Below are positions 45,420 to 59,600 of a DNA stretch of 64,000 bases, piece after piece. Under the pieces are notes generated by a model. The model saw only the letters and a program-made list of their open reading frames with translations. It was not told the origin of the DNA and made no database searches. Numbering within the stretch: position 1 is the first letter of the stretch; each line of letters opens with the position of its first letter. Source of the DNA: Haliotis asinina (lineage: Eukaryota; Mollusca; Gastropoda; Lepetellida; Haliotidae); assembly GCF_037392515.1 (NCBI RefSeq), contig NC_090287.1, forward strand, positions 6,121,501 to 6,185,500, given 5' to 3'. Position numbers and translations under genes: made by a program.

Positions 45420-46025
45420 ACAGTTTCCATTCACTTATATCACCAAAGTGATTAAATACTGGTGTCGCCTATTATATATGCCTTATAATAGGCTGCCAAA
45501 ACATTGTTATATCATGCCCAAGTCCTTAGATGATGCTGGCCGAAATACTTGGGCAACTTGTGTCAGACATATTTTATTTAAGTACGGTTTTGACTATGCA
45601 TGGATCAATCAGGATGTTGGCAATGTTGATTACTTCATATTCTTGTTTAAGCAGAGACTTTAAGATAATCTTAAACAATGTTGGTTCACTTCAGTCCAAA
45701 ACTCTAATAAATGTTTTTATTACTCCCAATTCAAGACACTCTTAAATGTGGAAAGATATTTAAATTCTGATATTCCTTTACATCTGCATTGATCTGCATT
45801 GTCGAGATTTAGATGTGGTAATTTTAATTTGACAGTTGAAACTGGAAGATACAATAAAGTTAAATACAATGGGAGATTATGGTTTTTTTTTTTTAAATTG
45901 AATGACAAAAATGACGTTGAAGATGAATTTCATCTCCTCCTGAAGTGTGAACGCTTTTCGGATTTAAGATTAATATATATTCAGAAATATTTGACTGATT
46001 TTTATTCCAAATGCCAATTTTATTA
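45420..46025 (+). pseudogene. 3' fragment of a non-LTR retrotransposon (LINE) ORF2
   Basis: Successive frames read YNRLPKHCYIMPKSLDDAGR and YGFDYAWINQDVGNVDYFIF, then LSRFRCGNFNLTVETGRYNK and DVEDEFHLLLKCERFSDLR. The LR.G...E.GRY / EDE.H.LL.C pattern is the C-terminal end of LINE polymerases. Frameshifts (one in a poly-T run at 45890) and the missing polymerase core show it is dead. Confidence 0.65.
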
Positions 46026-46764
46026 ATGTTATGAAAACAAGCAATGACTATGTTATAAAAGATGTTAGTATGTTTCTGTACTATGTACTTCAGCTCACTA
46101 AAAATGCTTCTTTTAAACAGCATGTGCACTAAATCCAACACCATATGCAAATGACTGTATGACTGTCTGTCTGTCCATTCACTTATATTCCTCAAATGTC
46201 CCCACTCATGTCTATAACTGGACAGCGGTACAAAAGCCTTCCGTCAACAGCGACTCTGTCTACATGTAATTCTTTTATAATTGGCATATAATGGGGAGTT
46301 TACAATATTGATGACACATTCCCTGAATCCGGACAAATACACTTAAGGCCACAAGATATGGAAATGCATGACAAATAATGTTCGAAAACTCACGGTTTCT
46401 TCTAAACTGGTTAGACTCCAGATGCAAATGTCATGTATGGAAGTATGAGTAACTAACTCTCTCCTGCCATCTTCTTACTGCAAATATTATTTATGTTCGA
46501 ATTACATTTTATCATATGAGTTACATGGCATATATTTTTAATAGTGCAGGTTACCAAAATAGAATCGACAACATACATAATCTGTATTAAAAGCATTGTC
46601 GATTTACAGTTCTTCTACATCATACATGTGTATGTATATGTTTCAGAAGTATTACAGCTGTACGATGTGGTTTGTAAACATTCGGGTCTGGACATGCCAT
46701 CCATAGCAACGATTATAGCGACAAACCAGAAGGAAATGTTGAGTATATGGGAAGCACATCGCTG

Positions 46765-46950
46765 AGACATTGTGTTCCTTCTTGACTGCAAATATACCCA
46801 AGATCCGCCGGGCACTAGATGTGACAAAGAACGATAAAACATATATTTTGCTCGGTACCAGAGTGCTTGCTGGAACCCTTTGTTCCTTCCTTACTTCATA
46901 GATACCCAAGATCCACCGGGCACAACATAAAGAACGATGATAAAGAACGA
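46765..46950. repeat. Short tandem duplication (about 105 bp)
   Basis: TGTTCCTTCTTGACTGCA... followed by ATACCCAAGATCCGCCGGGC recurs about 105 bases later with a few changes. The remainder of 46030-47260 shows nothing recognisable. Confidence 0.55.
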
Positions 46951-47261
46951 CAAAGAATAATACGTGTACATCAGCTACCAATGAGGCACTGAAGATCACG
47001 ACTGAAGATCATTTATCATATTCACCCTTGACACAGAAATAGGCAAGATTTTGAAGACATGTCCAACTAAATCGTGCACTTTAGATCCCATTCCGAAATG
47101 GCTTTTGAAACGGTGTACGGATTAAATATAAGTTACACTGGTGTATACGAAGATTGTCAATCAGTCGATGCCACGAGGCCAGGTTCCATAGTCTCCCATG
47201 GAAACACCAGTCACTCCGTGACTAGAGAAAGCTTGCTACATATATGTTCAGACACACTCCT

Positions 47262-48846
47262 GCGGTGTCTGACCTATCTCTCCTTAGCTGAAAAAACCGT
47301 GATGTGTTAGCTTGTCTTCAAGACCTTCTATCTCTCCTTAGCTGGAAAAACCGTGTTGTGTTAGCTCGTCTTCAAGACCTTCTATTTCTCCTTAGCTGAA
47401 AAACCGTGTTTGTGTTAGCTCGTCTTCAAGACCTTCTTTCCCTCCTTGGCTGAAAAAAACCGTGTTGTTAGCTCGTCTTCAAGACCTTCTATCTCTCCTT
47501 AGCTGAAAAAAACGTGTTGTGTTAGCTCGTCTTCAAGACCTTCTATTTCTCCTTAGCTGAAAAAACGTGTCGTGTTAGCTCGTCTTCAAGATCTTCTATG
47601 TCTCCTTAGCTGAAAAAACGTGTTGTGTTAGCTCGTCTTCAAGACCTTCTATCTCTCCTTAGCTGAAAAGAAACGTGTTGTGTTAGCTCGTCTTTAAGGC
47701 CTTCTATTTCTCCTTAGCTGTAAAAACCGTGTTGTGTTAGCTCGTCTTCAAGACCTTCTATCTATCCTTAGCTGAAAAAACCGTGTTGTGTTAGCTCGTC
47801 TTCAAGACCCTCTATCTATCCTTAGCTGAAAAAAACGTGTTGTGTTAGCTCGTCTTCAAGACCTATTTCTCCTTAGCTGAAAAAACCGTGTTGTGTTAGC
47901 TCGTCGTCAAGACCTTCTATTTCTCCTTAGCTGAAAAAACGTGTTGTGTTAGCTCGTCTTCAAGACCTTCTATCTCTCCTTAGCTGAAAAAAAACGTGTT
48001 GTGTTAGCTCGTCTTCAAGACCTTCTATCTCTCCTTAGCTGGAAAAACCGTGTTGTGTTAGCTCGTCTTCAAGACCTTCTATCTCTCCTTAGCTGGAAAA
48101 ACCGTGTTGTGTTAGCTCGTCTTCAAGACCTTCTATCTCTCCTTAGCTGTAAAAACCGTGTTAGCTCGTCTTCAAGACCTTCTATCTCTCCTTAACTGAA
48201 AAAAACGTGTTGTGTTAGCTCGTCGTCAAGACCTTCTATTTCTCCTTAGCTGAAAAAACGTGTTGTGTTAGCTCGTCTTCAAGACCTTCTATTTCTCCTT
48301 AGCTGAAAAAACGTGTTGTGTTAGCTCGTCTTCAAGACCTTCTATCTCTCCTTAGCTGAAAAAAACGTGTTGTGTTAGCTCGTCTTCAAGACCTTCTATC
48401 TCTCCTTAGCTGGAAAAACCGTGTTGTGTTAGCTCGTCTTCAAGACCTTCTATCTATCCTTAGCTGAAAAACCGTGTTGTGTTAGCTCGTCTTCAAGACC
48501 TTCTATCTATCCTTAGCTGAAAAAAACGTGTTGTGTTAGCTCGTCTTCAAGACGTATCTCTCCTTAGCTGAAAAAACCGTGTTGTGTTAGCCCGTCAAGA
48601 CCTTCTATCTCTCCTTAGCTGAAAAAACGTGTTGTGTTAGCTCGTCTTCAAGACCTTCTATCTCTCCTTAGTTGAAAAAAACGTGTTGTGATAGCTCGTC
48701 TTCAAGACCTTCTATCCCTCCTTAGCTGAAAAAACGTGTTGTGTTAGCTCGTCTTCAAGACCTTCTATCCCTCCTTAGCTGAAAAAAACCCGTGTTGTGT
48801 TAGCTCGTCTTCAAGACCTTCTATCTCTCCTTAGCTGAAAAAAACG
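47262..48846. repeat. 52-55 bp minisatellite, about 30 units
   Basis: Unit CGTGTTGTGTTAGCTCGTCT, TCAAGACCTTCTATCTCTCC, TTAGCTGAAAAAA. Length variation is mainly in the A run. Each unit carries a pyrimidine tract plus TTAG, resembling a 3' splice site on the plus strand. Not CRISPR: no spacers, and the host is eukaryotic. Confidence 0.95.
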
Positions 48847-49164
48847 TGGATCCCCTGGATCCGCCTATGCATTAATATAAGGGTAACGTTATTTTTCAGG
48901 GCATTGTCATTTGCAGAAGCCAGAGGTCTTTCATTAACTGTTGAAATAACAGCTTAGCTACTTACGTCACCAAACGGCGGGTTTGATAATGGCCCGTCGT
49001 CAAGCATTTTGCGGGCATTATCAAGTTACAGTGGCCCGCTCATTTCTGATAACGTGCGGGGGTTTAAATGATAATTCTATCAATTTTAGCTATAAAACAG
49101 TATAATCATACATAGAGGATATAAGGCTTTGAAGTCTAATTACCTGAAGTCGCCTTGCCTGAAC

Positions 49165-49460
49165 GGGTTAGGCGGTAGACTTTCTATGCTGGCGATTAGG
49201 TGCCTGACTCTGAGGGTGCGGGTTAGGCGGTAGACTTTCTATGCTGGCGATTAGGTGCCTGACTCTGAGGGTGCGGGTTAGGTGGTAGACTTTCTATGCT
49301 GGCGATTAGGTGCCTGACTCTGAGGGTGCGGGTTCGAATCCCGCATGGGATTCAACCATAAAAGTACTAGAATTTGTACTTCACTCAGAAAGTGTAACCC
49401 TAAATATGACATGTCATATCTAACCACTTTCTAGATGGCACTGTGTAAATCAATGCAATA
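49165..49460 (+). mobile_element. tRNA-related SINE with a triplicated 55-bp head
   Basis: Three tandem copies (49165, 49220, 49275) of GGGTTAGGCGGTAGACTTTC, TATGCTGGCGATTAGGTGCC, TGACTCTGAGGGTGC precede GGGTTCGAATCCCGCATGGG and the family body (AAAGTACTAGAATTTGTACT). The B box occurs once. Not a tRNA gene: no acceptor-stem pairing. Confidence 0.75.
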
Positions 49461-50629
49461 GCCGAAGTTAACCGACGATAAGACGAGACCGCCTCATCAT
49501 TTGTTCAAGACAATTGCTACCTCCAATAGTGCCAACTTTACAGTCGGAGAGTGCACTGTCAATCAAAGTGACGGAGCAGGAATTTGGATGAAGCAGAAGT
49601 GGTCAAGTTATTAATATCAAAAGCGGGCATCAACCAAGTCGAGAAGTCTTACTGTCCATCTCTCATTCGCCTTAAACGACAAGCAAACGTTGCTGAAGAC
49701 AGCTTTCAATCTGCATCTACACAGGGCATCCTCTGATCAAATGAACTTACACTGAATCAAGAGTCTATCAAACAAACAAAATACGGCATCACCTTTCTTG
49801 TTTTTTATAAGAGGAATTCCGCATTGCAGATGTGTGTGAAAAATGCGTATTTTAGTCCTACGTTAAAGACGCTAAATAGATGGATAAAAGTGACAAGAGT
49901 TGAATGTACAGAACTACTATGAATTGAATACTGACATACCGATGAAATGTTTCGAGAATCAATGCGTGCCATTCGAGACACGCAAATTGGTTTGATAAAG
50001 GACACCGGAGCCTGGATATTGATTCAAAGCTCCATTCCAACGCGTGCTACGTTCGCTACGTTCGGCACGATACAGAAGTTGTAGAGAACGAGATAACGCT
50101 GCGAGGAGCGATATTGATCCTGGCCGCGCGTCAGGACGATTGGAGGTATCAGACGATTCTATTTTGGCATCGTAGGTTTGGATGTTTTGGTTCTTCATCG
50201 CGATGCAAAGATATCAATCGCATAGAACACGTTTCCGCATATTATTCCAAAATGCGACAGCGTCTACAATGTCATCCAATGCTGATCATCACCCATTTTA
50301 CCGATCATCATAACTTTTCATCTCAGTGACGCGAGAATGGAATGTCCCGCAAGGAAAATGGCCACTGACATCAGAAGCAGAAATTATATCACACAGACGA
50401 AGCTAGTATGTGAAATATGACAGACACAACACGAGCTGAAATGCATGGAGGATTCTTTGCTGGGATGGTGTCTTGCTCAAGATGTACTGGAAACGACCAC
50501 GATTTAGCCAGAAGCGGGGACCTGAAATTATTGGTGCACAGTAGCCATTGCTGTTCGCTGTAGGTTGTTGAGTCTGTGATAACGACCCGGCATAAATACT
50601 CTTGTTTACTTCGCTGAGCTGCGTTCAAG
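49461..50629. other. Region upstream of UNC79 (promoter/5' UTR side)
   Basis: Contains a decayed SINE core near 49615-49700 (CATCAACCAAGTCGAGAAGT). The last 600 bases are richer in CG dinucleotides than the neighbouring DNA (CGCGTGCTACGTTCGCTACG at 50041), as expected near a promoter; no TATA box is clear. ORFs here have no coding signature. Confidence 0.5.
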
Positions 50630-50651
50630 ATGGCCACCAGAGCAGCTACAT
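50630..50651 (+). CDS. UNC79: UNC79 exon 1 (22 bp coding, start codon)
   Basis: ATG in CAAGATGG context, encoding MATRAAT and one base of Phe; donor GTAAGT, phase 1. Exon 2 continues F-TSKIRNL, equal to human MSTKAEQFASKIRYL. Confidence 0.85.
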
Positions 50652-53600
50652 GTAAGTGATATATAGAAAATTGTCTTTGCTACGTCTGATGGTTTGTGTA
50701 TTAATAATCATTTTAGTCACCTTAGTAAGCGCTCACTTGCCTAGAACATTTTATTAATTAAGATCATGCACACTGCATTTTCGAAGACAGTGATGTACTG
50801 AATTAAACGTAGTTCAAATATCAGTGAAGATAAATCGATTATATTATGGTTATATGGACTTAATAGAAAGAAAACTATATCTGCAGTTATTTAGTTCTTG
50901 AATATGTGCATCATGTTGGGAACCATTTTCTGTTTCATTTTCGAAGACAGTGATGTACTGAATTAAACGTAGTTCAAATATCAGTGAAGATAAATCGATT
51001 ATATTATGGTTATATGGATTTAATAGAAAGAAAACTATATCTGCAGTTATTTAGTTCTTGAATATGTGCATCATGTTGGGAACCATTTTCTGTTTCCAGT
51101 TAGGAAGATAGACAACACTGCTCCCCCAGATTTTACTAATGCTTCTTCATGACCAGATTTCCATTTAATGAATTCCTGTGGTGCTTGAGAACATTGACCA
51201 TGCTGTATCCAAATGAACAGTCTTGCACAAAGGCTTGCACAAACTAAAGTAACACAGCACATGTCAGAGTGGTTTTAGTAACCAGTTCAAACAGTGCATC
51301 ACAGCAAGCTCATGCCTAGTCTTTCTGTAAACTAATGGTCAAAATAATGTAAACCATTACCATGCTTGCTGTTTACTGAACTGAAAGTTGAAACAACTGT
51401 TGTTGTTTGAAGGATATGATGTATGATATATCAGTCAGTTGTAGCGTATTATGCAGATTTTTTGAAAGTTTTAGATAAATTATGAGATCATGTAGAAGTA
51501 CTGAAACTATTCCTTGAATGCTTAGAGCTTATGAGGCTTATGAGGTCAGACAGACATCTGAAACTTACAGGACCCAATATCCTGTTATTTTGAATCACCA
51601 TCGTGAACACTGACCGTCCCCATTATACATCCGCTGAATGTCACATGACCCATCAATTTGATCAAGAAGTACTTATCGAAACTTGTATTGGAAGTAAAAG
51701 AGCGATGTTCATATTGTCCCATGTAAGAAACTTGTACTGGAAGTTAAAGAACGATGTTCATATTGTCCCATGTAAAATGGTCACTCTGTTAATCATGTTG
51801 ATTGATAATCTGATCATAAACTGTCATGAAACTTTTTATCATTTATCTATGATTTGTTATTGTCGAGACTGGCTAGGGTTTCTATTGTAAACATTCTTTA
51901 CACTATATGTTTGGCTGCCAGTGCTCCGCCAAGTGCTGCTTCAGTGTTGGGCCACCTGTAGTTGCAACAACTCAAACTGATTTCCCTACAACTGACATAA
52001 AAAATGTTGTAACAGGTGAAGCATTGAAACCCAGACCAATAGATTTGTTTTTTCTTGCAGTCACCTCCAAGATTCGGAACTTGAAAGATTACCATTACCG
52101 AATCACCAACAACTTGACCCCACTCCCTACTGGGTCGGACATTGCCAACACCCTCAAGTACTTCTCCACCACCCTGCTCAAGTCAGTCAAGTTGCTTCTT
52201 CTGTTGTGCTTAGTTTGTTATGGTTAATTGTTACAGTTTGCTGTTTTCAATTAATGAAATGTAACTGGAAAAGGTTCCATCAAATTATTTGGTATTTTAA
52301 TTATGATAGTTATGGAAATTGTTAAATTCTTTAGACCTAATGTACACTATACTCATTATGTTCTGGTTGTGACATGTCATATCATGATTGATATGAACAT
52401 TACCAAACTTTGAATATACATGTATATCATGGGCGGTTGGGGAACCTAGTGGTTAAAGTGTTTGCGCGTCACGTCTGAGACCCGGTTGATTCCCCACATG
52501 GGTATAATCTGTGAAGCCTTTTTTCGGGTGTCCCCTGCTGGAATATTGCTAAAAACGGCGGAAAACTAAACTCACTCACTCACTCATATGTATATTGCAA
52601 ATGGACAGCAAATTACTGTCAAGTGGTTTAGGACAGATGATATAAAGAAGTCATCTCTGTCATTCTCTGAACATCAGAATCATTAATTGTTGATTCATTG
52701 ATGTGAATTAGAGTGTAAAATACATGCACAGAACACTTTTAGGAATATGACGATGAGGGAAATGAATCAGTCCATGGGCTGAGGTCTCGGAGTTCTTCCC
52801 AATCCTGAATGTTTACTTCTTCAAAGTTGTGAACTATTTTTTTCTCACTTATAAACTACATAATACAGGAAATATATTGTAAAAGTAAAGAGATCTGTAG
52901 AATATACCAGGGATGGGAATACCAATATCAATGGGATGACAGGTTTTTGAGATGATATTGAGAGGCTCATAACATGTATGAAATTTATCATTTGTTCAGT
53001 GTGTCCACTGTTTGGTTTTTGTTTTTTTTGTCAGTGTGTTGAAGGATGTCCCCAATATACCAGCCGAGAGCTATGGACCAAGACAGCGTGACAGTGTGCG
53101 TCTCTCTGTGTTCCCCAACCTCAACTACTGCGGTCTCTACCACTCCGTTCTCAATATCATTGATCTGTTCCCAATGTCACAGATGGAACCAACACAAGGT
53201 AATTTGAGATGTGTTTGCTGATCTTTATGACTGGGAACTCTCTCTATTGACGGTGTTGTTTCCACATTATCATACAGAAATATTTTGTCTTTTTCAGATG
53301 TACATTCTTAGTGTTTTTGATGTTTTTCATGTTCAAAGTTCATTTTATGAAACTGCACAAACTTTGATGATGACTACAAAGTCACATTCCACTCATATTA
53401 TACCATTGTAAAATCTTTGTTCACTGATGGTTTCATGTAATCTGTATCCAAGTGAAAGTGAATAAAAAAATGAAAAAAAAAAAGATTTTGTGATGACAAA
53501 TCTGAGCATGGTGTGCACTTTGTGTCAGTGAAGTGATGTGACATGTTACTCAGTGTTATACTCAGTGTTAGACAGCAGGCATTCCTGAGGTCCACGGCAA

Positions 53601-56600
53601 ATGCAGGTTGAAAGTTGCAAATTTGTCATAGTTATTGTGATGATAAATGATGCTTTTGATTGTCCAAGGAAAGTTGAACAAAAGAACCTTAAGAACTAGC
53701 ACATATGCTTAGCTTTTTGTCATGCACCATGAAATTTCATGCTATTTTCTTAACTTACACGTGCTGAATGTGATTGTGAATATCTTGATTTTGATAGAAT
53801 CCTAAGCCTAACTCATGCACCTGACATGTGTTCATTACTGGGGTATGTGAAATAATGTGATAAAGGTGATTCTTTTCAAAACCTGTTTTGGTGAAGCGTG
53901 TAGTTTGTGTCACGACATTTAAAAAAATGAAACTAAAGTGTCCTGGTGTAATAATACTGTTTTCTGTCTTACTGCAGCTCTGAATGTGGGTGAGGCAGTT
54001 CTGAATGTGCTGGGATGGCTGGTGCCCTTCCTGGAACACGACCTGCTGGACTCCCTGCCCTACACCGTGGCGTCCACACTGGCCATCTTCCCCCCTACCC
54101 TCCACAGGGACACCATTGACCTGTTGTGTACCAGACTGCTGCCCATGACCCTCGGCTACGACGGCTGCATTGAGCCCACCTATGCTAGCGAGTCAGCAGC
54201 GGCCATTATTACCATGGTATTTCAGCATACTGAGAATGGGGGTAGGTTGAGGAAGCTGTCTTAGATGAGTAGTCGTATAAATTCCTTTACAGATTCTGCC
54301 ACCCTTAAAGGTCACATATACTCTAATAGGGTACAAATGCAAAATCAGTTGCTGACATCATTATAAATGAAACCCCGTCATTAAAACTGCTCATTTCGAT
54401 CTTTAATTACCTTAAATCAACCTTTTTGTCAACAGTGCACAATTCTCAACTGCAAACGAAATTTCAACCAATCAGAGCGGCGTGTCTCCGTGACGTAATA
54501 CTAATAGTGGGTAGAGAAATGAGGGTCTGTGCAGTATTCATCTACATTGCAGGGGTTAAACTATTTCGTTAACAGGTTTGTACAAACCTGAAATCGCGAA
54601 AGCTGTTGAGAAAAATGAAAGCTATATGTTCTCACAATCTACTATCATTTAGTTTTGTCTCCTGCTTTGCCTAGTTTTCGAGTTACAACCCTTGTTTTCA
54701 TAGACGATTCTGTCAAAATCACTTGGTGTCGCTAGGTTGTAATCTGTGTTAGGTGGTATAAACCTACACGTTATTTGTCATTATTCACTTGATGCTCAGT
54801 TAATGAATTTATAAGAGGTATAATTAGTGGGAATGCCACTTAGATTACCCGACAAAGGCCCCCATTTGGCATTTCTGTTGTCTGAATCGATCAAAGGATT
54901 AACCGATAACACGCTGATTGATTAATTAGTTTTATGGGGATTTAAATGGGGGATTTGTCAAAAGGTAGTGTTTATGGATGTACATTTACTAATTTATACT
55001 GAATACACTCTGTCGTGTCTGTGTCTGTGTAAAACAACACCCTTCTTTCAAAGGATTAACCGCCAATACATTGATTGCTCATTACTGACTAACTAAATAA
55101 CTTTTTAAAAAGAATGATGCACATTATGCAATTAGTTGCCAGGTGTGCTATCTTGGGTGACCAATGAAACTATACAGCAGTGTGAAAAACCTGAAACGAT
55201 ACATCACGTTTTCGTGTATTAGACTGTTAAATGACACATCACTTGGGAAATCTGCAGATGAATTATATATCACTTGTTTTTGTGAATATTAATGGATACA
55301 TTCCTCGAAGAAGGTAATAGCCTGACATTGCTCCTATAACTTTAATTTTAATATTTGCATTTTTGTTTTTAATAAGTTGTCGTAGCTTTCAACAGAATCA
55401 TTGTTTTCATCGCTAAGTGTAATGATGCAGACGACATACACTAGGGCGTGCATGCGAATTATGATTCATACAGGAAAACTATGAAATGTCTACATATTAC
55501 ATTCCTGTTATACATTTGCAGATCGCTTCTTTTTAATAAGTTTCAAAATGCTTGCAAGTATGATTATAAAGTAATTAATATTATGAGACCAAGTATAAAG
55601 ACATATATTGACAAGTGTCTACATACTGGTAAGTGAATGTTACAAACCAAGTAAATTTAGCAAGTGAAGAAATTTATCGCGCAGTATTTTCACTTCGACC
55701 CCGACCTCGCTTAGGTTATGTTACAGGTTGTGTCATGCAAACTCCTTTTGGTAATGATTCAAATATATATTTATGTAGTTTTGATTTTCTAACTTGATGA
55801 GAACAAACCATGCATAATCTCATTAATTCAAATGGATTTGACTTCACGATTTTCAAAAATGGCAGCTCCCTGTCTTGGGATGAATGCTATTTAAGTTTGT
55901 TTTCACCAACTTACAAAAGGACAATTACTTTCTACTGGTAGTAAAATAGGTATTTTATTGATGGACAATAGAATTTTACATGACATTGCTTATAACATAA
56001 AAATTCCAGTCTTGGAATCGGTCAATATATGGGGTCAATATAAAATTACTTATGATAATATTGTCACTTCGACCACAACCTCGTTTCCGAGGAAGAAAGC
56101 GATATATCCATGCAAAATCCTTTTGGTCAGCAATGTGTAGTAAGCAGTCTTGATTTTATAGACTCGATGAAACTTGAACTCCATTTTCTATCCTGGAAGC
56201 ATGGTTGGGGGCGAACCGTCCGATTTAGTTTATACCACAGGCTTCCACAAAGCTCACTTCGCACACACTAACAACCAATTTAAGCACAAACTATGGAGTC
56301 TGGTGGAAATCTGTGCATAGTGACACCATCACCCGACCCCAAGGAACAACTGACGGCAACACAACAATTTGGCATCTCTTTGGTGACTTTGAGAAATCAG
56401 CAAAATGACGAGCTTCCTACACATTTTCTATACATTTAACGGGAAATCGTTCCTTCTATGATGTCACTGAGTTATGTAACCTGTCTGCGGTTTCGTTTGC
56501 GGACGAGAGAGAAGCAGACGGCTTTTTAGCAACTTTTAAGGGCTTGGTATTAATTAACCACAAGTTGGGTTTTTTTAAAAAAAGGGTGTTTCCTTTATGA

Positions 56601-59600
56601 CTAACCAAATGTCTTTCATATGCAGTGATAAAAAGAGTACCAAAAAATGAATTTAGTGGTCCTTTAAAGTGTAAAATGTGAAAAGACATGTTTGGGAAAA
56701 AGCTTTTCTTATTTCTTTATCTGTGATAAAGACTCACCCACAACTTACTGATAAAGTTATTCTCTTCATTTGGTTTATTAATTACAGATGCAAAATGTGT
56801 AATAAGTGTTATCTTTACTTTCACCCACGTGACTGTCAGTATTTTCATCTGAATTCAGGGTTATGGTCCCTAGTTAAGCCTGATTATGAGCCATGGTTTG
56901 TCAGTACCATACTGTGGGTGTCTTCAGTAAACTGTTCAGTCTGCACCACCCATGGTCTTGCCTCTTATCATTATTTGTTGTTTAACACCGTACAGCAGTA
57001 TTCCAACAAATAGTCCAGTGATCAACATCATGAGTATTTATCAAACTGACCTGCTGTGGTTCATCTGACACACTGCTGTAAGGTTCCTGACTGACTGCCC
57101 ATCTTGTAACCATGGTGATTCTTGTATTTTAGCCTTTCACTCCCAGATCCTGGAGTGCCTCATGAGCATGAAGAAAGACATTGTCAAGGTAAGGGTTAAA
57201 GAATTTGTCAAATACTCTTCTATGATACTTTGTAAATAAGAAAGCCCTTGGTTCTTTCTTAAATGTGGTCATGGACGTAGTAACAGTTTGTAAACTGACA
57301 TGTTTTTCCTTTTCTGTTTATTGTTGATCTCTAACTAATTCCAGTACATATTCAGTTTCAACATAACTTATCGATGTATGAAGTAAGTGTTAATAGACTA
57401 GTCCTTGTTGTCGTTGCAAAGCAAACATAGGGATATTTGATGGTCTTCAGTGAAACTGCAGTGAAACTTCAGTGATGTCAAATGGCAGTATGATTTGTTG
57501 GCTGTCATTGCCCCAGAATCCAACAATATCGCAGCACTCTGCATTTATTTAAATGTAGTCAGATGTAAGTCGGTCAGATCACTTATTGATATCACAAACA
57601 GCTTGCTATATATACACTACTGAGATACAACGAAATACAGTCAACCAATTCACATTTCCTTAACGCCACTTGAGATGAGCAATGTATGACTAGGAACTTC
57701 AGACACAGCTCTCATTGGTTTGTGAGATGGATGATAATGCTGATGATTAACTATGTAAATGTAAAGAATAATCAAAACATATCCATGTCCTCTTCTGTGT
57801 AGGACGTCCTGAGCATCATCGCCTACGGCCCCCCCGCCGCTCGGGCTCCCGCCGCCCACCTGCTGTTTTACTACTGGCCACAGCTCAACCCCTCCCTCAG
57901 CGACCGCAGGGGCATCCACTACAAGTACTGTGGTAGGCAGGACTATACTAGACTATGTACAACCTGGGCATGAATGAATTCTGAAAGACAAGAGTAACAC
58001 CAAGATTATATAGAGACACTGAAATCATGTATGCCTTAACAATACTAGGGCTCTCTCGATTGAAACTTTTTGAAAACAGACTTTGACTGATTTAAGATAA
58101 GATTAGGAATATTTTAAAGTGCATCAATTGACTCCATAATTGAATAAAACCCTAGATTTTTACCACTGACAATGCTTATGCGTCAATATGGACTGTGATT
58201 TATTTTAAGTCAGTACCTGTGTTACATATGGTTCAGATTTATAGAACACTTTGATAGTTATGATGCAGAAGTTATCTAAATGCCAAATTGTCAAGAGGAT
58301 CCATCATTGCAATGTGAATATAACAAGAGATCAAGAGGCATTCTGTCTGGAAGTTGGAAATAGCTCAGTTCTGATTGGCCAATAACATATATCAAACTCA
58401 GTGACTATCTGTGATTGAAATAACAGATATGATGATCACAGTGGAAGCCAATATTTCTAAGTCATTGCTAGCAGACATTTTGGAATGTTTCTATGCACAG
58501 TTACGCTTTATCAAGTGCAGACATGACGTTTCCACACTATTTAAAGTGTGTGCCATGATACTTATTGATGTTCTTGAAACCTATCTAAACGTGGAAACCA
58601 TGGTAGATTTATTCAACTATTTAAAGTGTGTGCCGTGATACTTATTGGTGTTCTTGAAACGTAGCTAAACATGGAAACCATGGTAGATTTAGTCAACTAT
58701 ATAATATTTTGCTTCTCTTAATTTTATATGAAAAGTCTATTTTTAATATGTTTGTGTCATTTTCAAATGCGTACAAAGGAATGGAATTCACAGGTAAATT
58801 ACCAAAATTTGGTGTTGTGTGTTCATGTTAATTCGTATGTGCAGGTAAAATCTTTCAGATATGGCGCCTTCATTAGTTTCAGACTTTACCAAACTGAAGT
58901 TTTGCTTGTCTTTTTTGAGTTTCAAGATAATCTAAATTCAGACATTTAATCTGCATTTCCTGTAATGGTATTAATTTCAAATGTCAGTCTCTGCGATATG
59001 TTACTATATGTTTTAGACATGAGATAACATCTTTGTGCTTGTTAAAATATCCGTCTCCTTAACACAAAAACAGATGCTTTGTACTTTTGTGTATGCTATA
59101 AAAATAACCTTGAAAAAAAACAAATGATAAATATGTTTTATATTTCAGCTTGGCCCCCAGTTCTTTGCCAGAGGAAGGACTGTGTGAATTCTAAAAACTG
59201 TCAGGCAGTCAAGGTAGGAGCCAGTTATGTTACTTTCATATGGCATTATTTGAATCATAACAACCTCGCCTGTCTAAGATGGTATTGTTCAACAACCACT
59301 GTCCTTAGTCATATTATTGCTGGGTGCAGTCACTCATTCAGTCAGTTTTGAAGATGTTTCTGAGTGGAGAGAGTTATGTACTAAAGTATGCTTATAGGCA
59401 CCAGATACTTGATATATTCACCAGATGTCTTGTATTACTATCCATGAAGAGCATGATGTTTTACTTTAGATGTGTATCAACCCGGCTCTGGCGATCCAGT
59501 CTGGCAACACGCCCCCACCACTGTACATTTGTAGCGACTGCGCAGAGGTGCTGAGGCGGGAACACAGCGAGTACATGGTGGACCTCCTGCTCCCAATGAC

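Noticed and set aside
47262..48846. Regular direct repeats resembling a CRISPR array
   Set aside because: Units are contiguous without unique spacers, length varies at an A run, and the DNA is eukaryotic.
49165..49345. tRNA gene (GGTTCGAATCCCGC present)
   Set aside because: No acceptor-stem pairing, head repeated three times, and body shared with another SINE copy.
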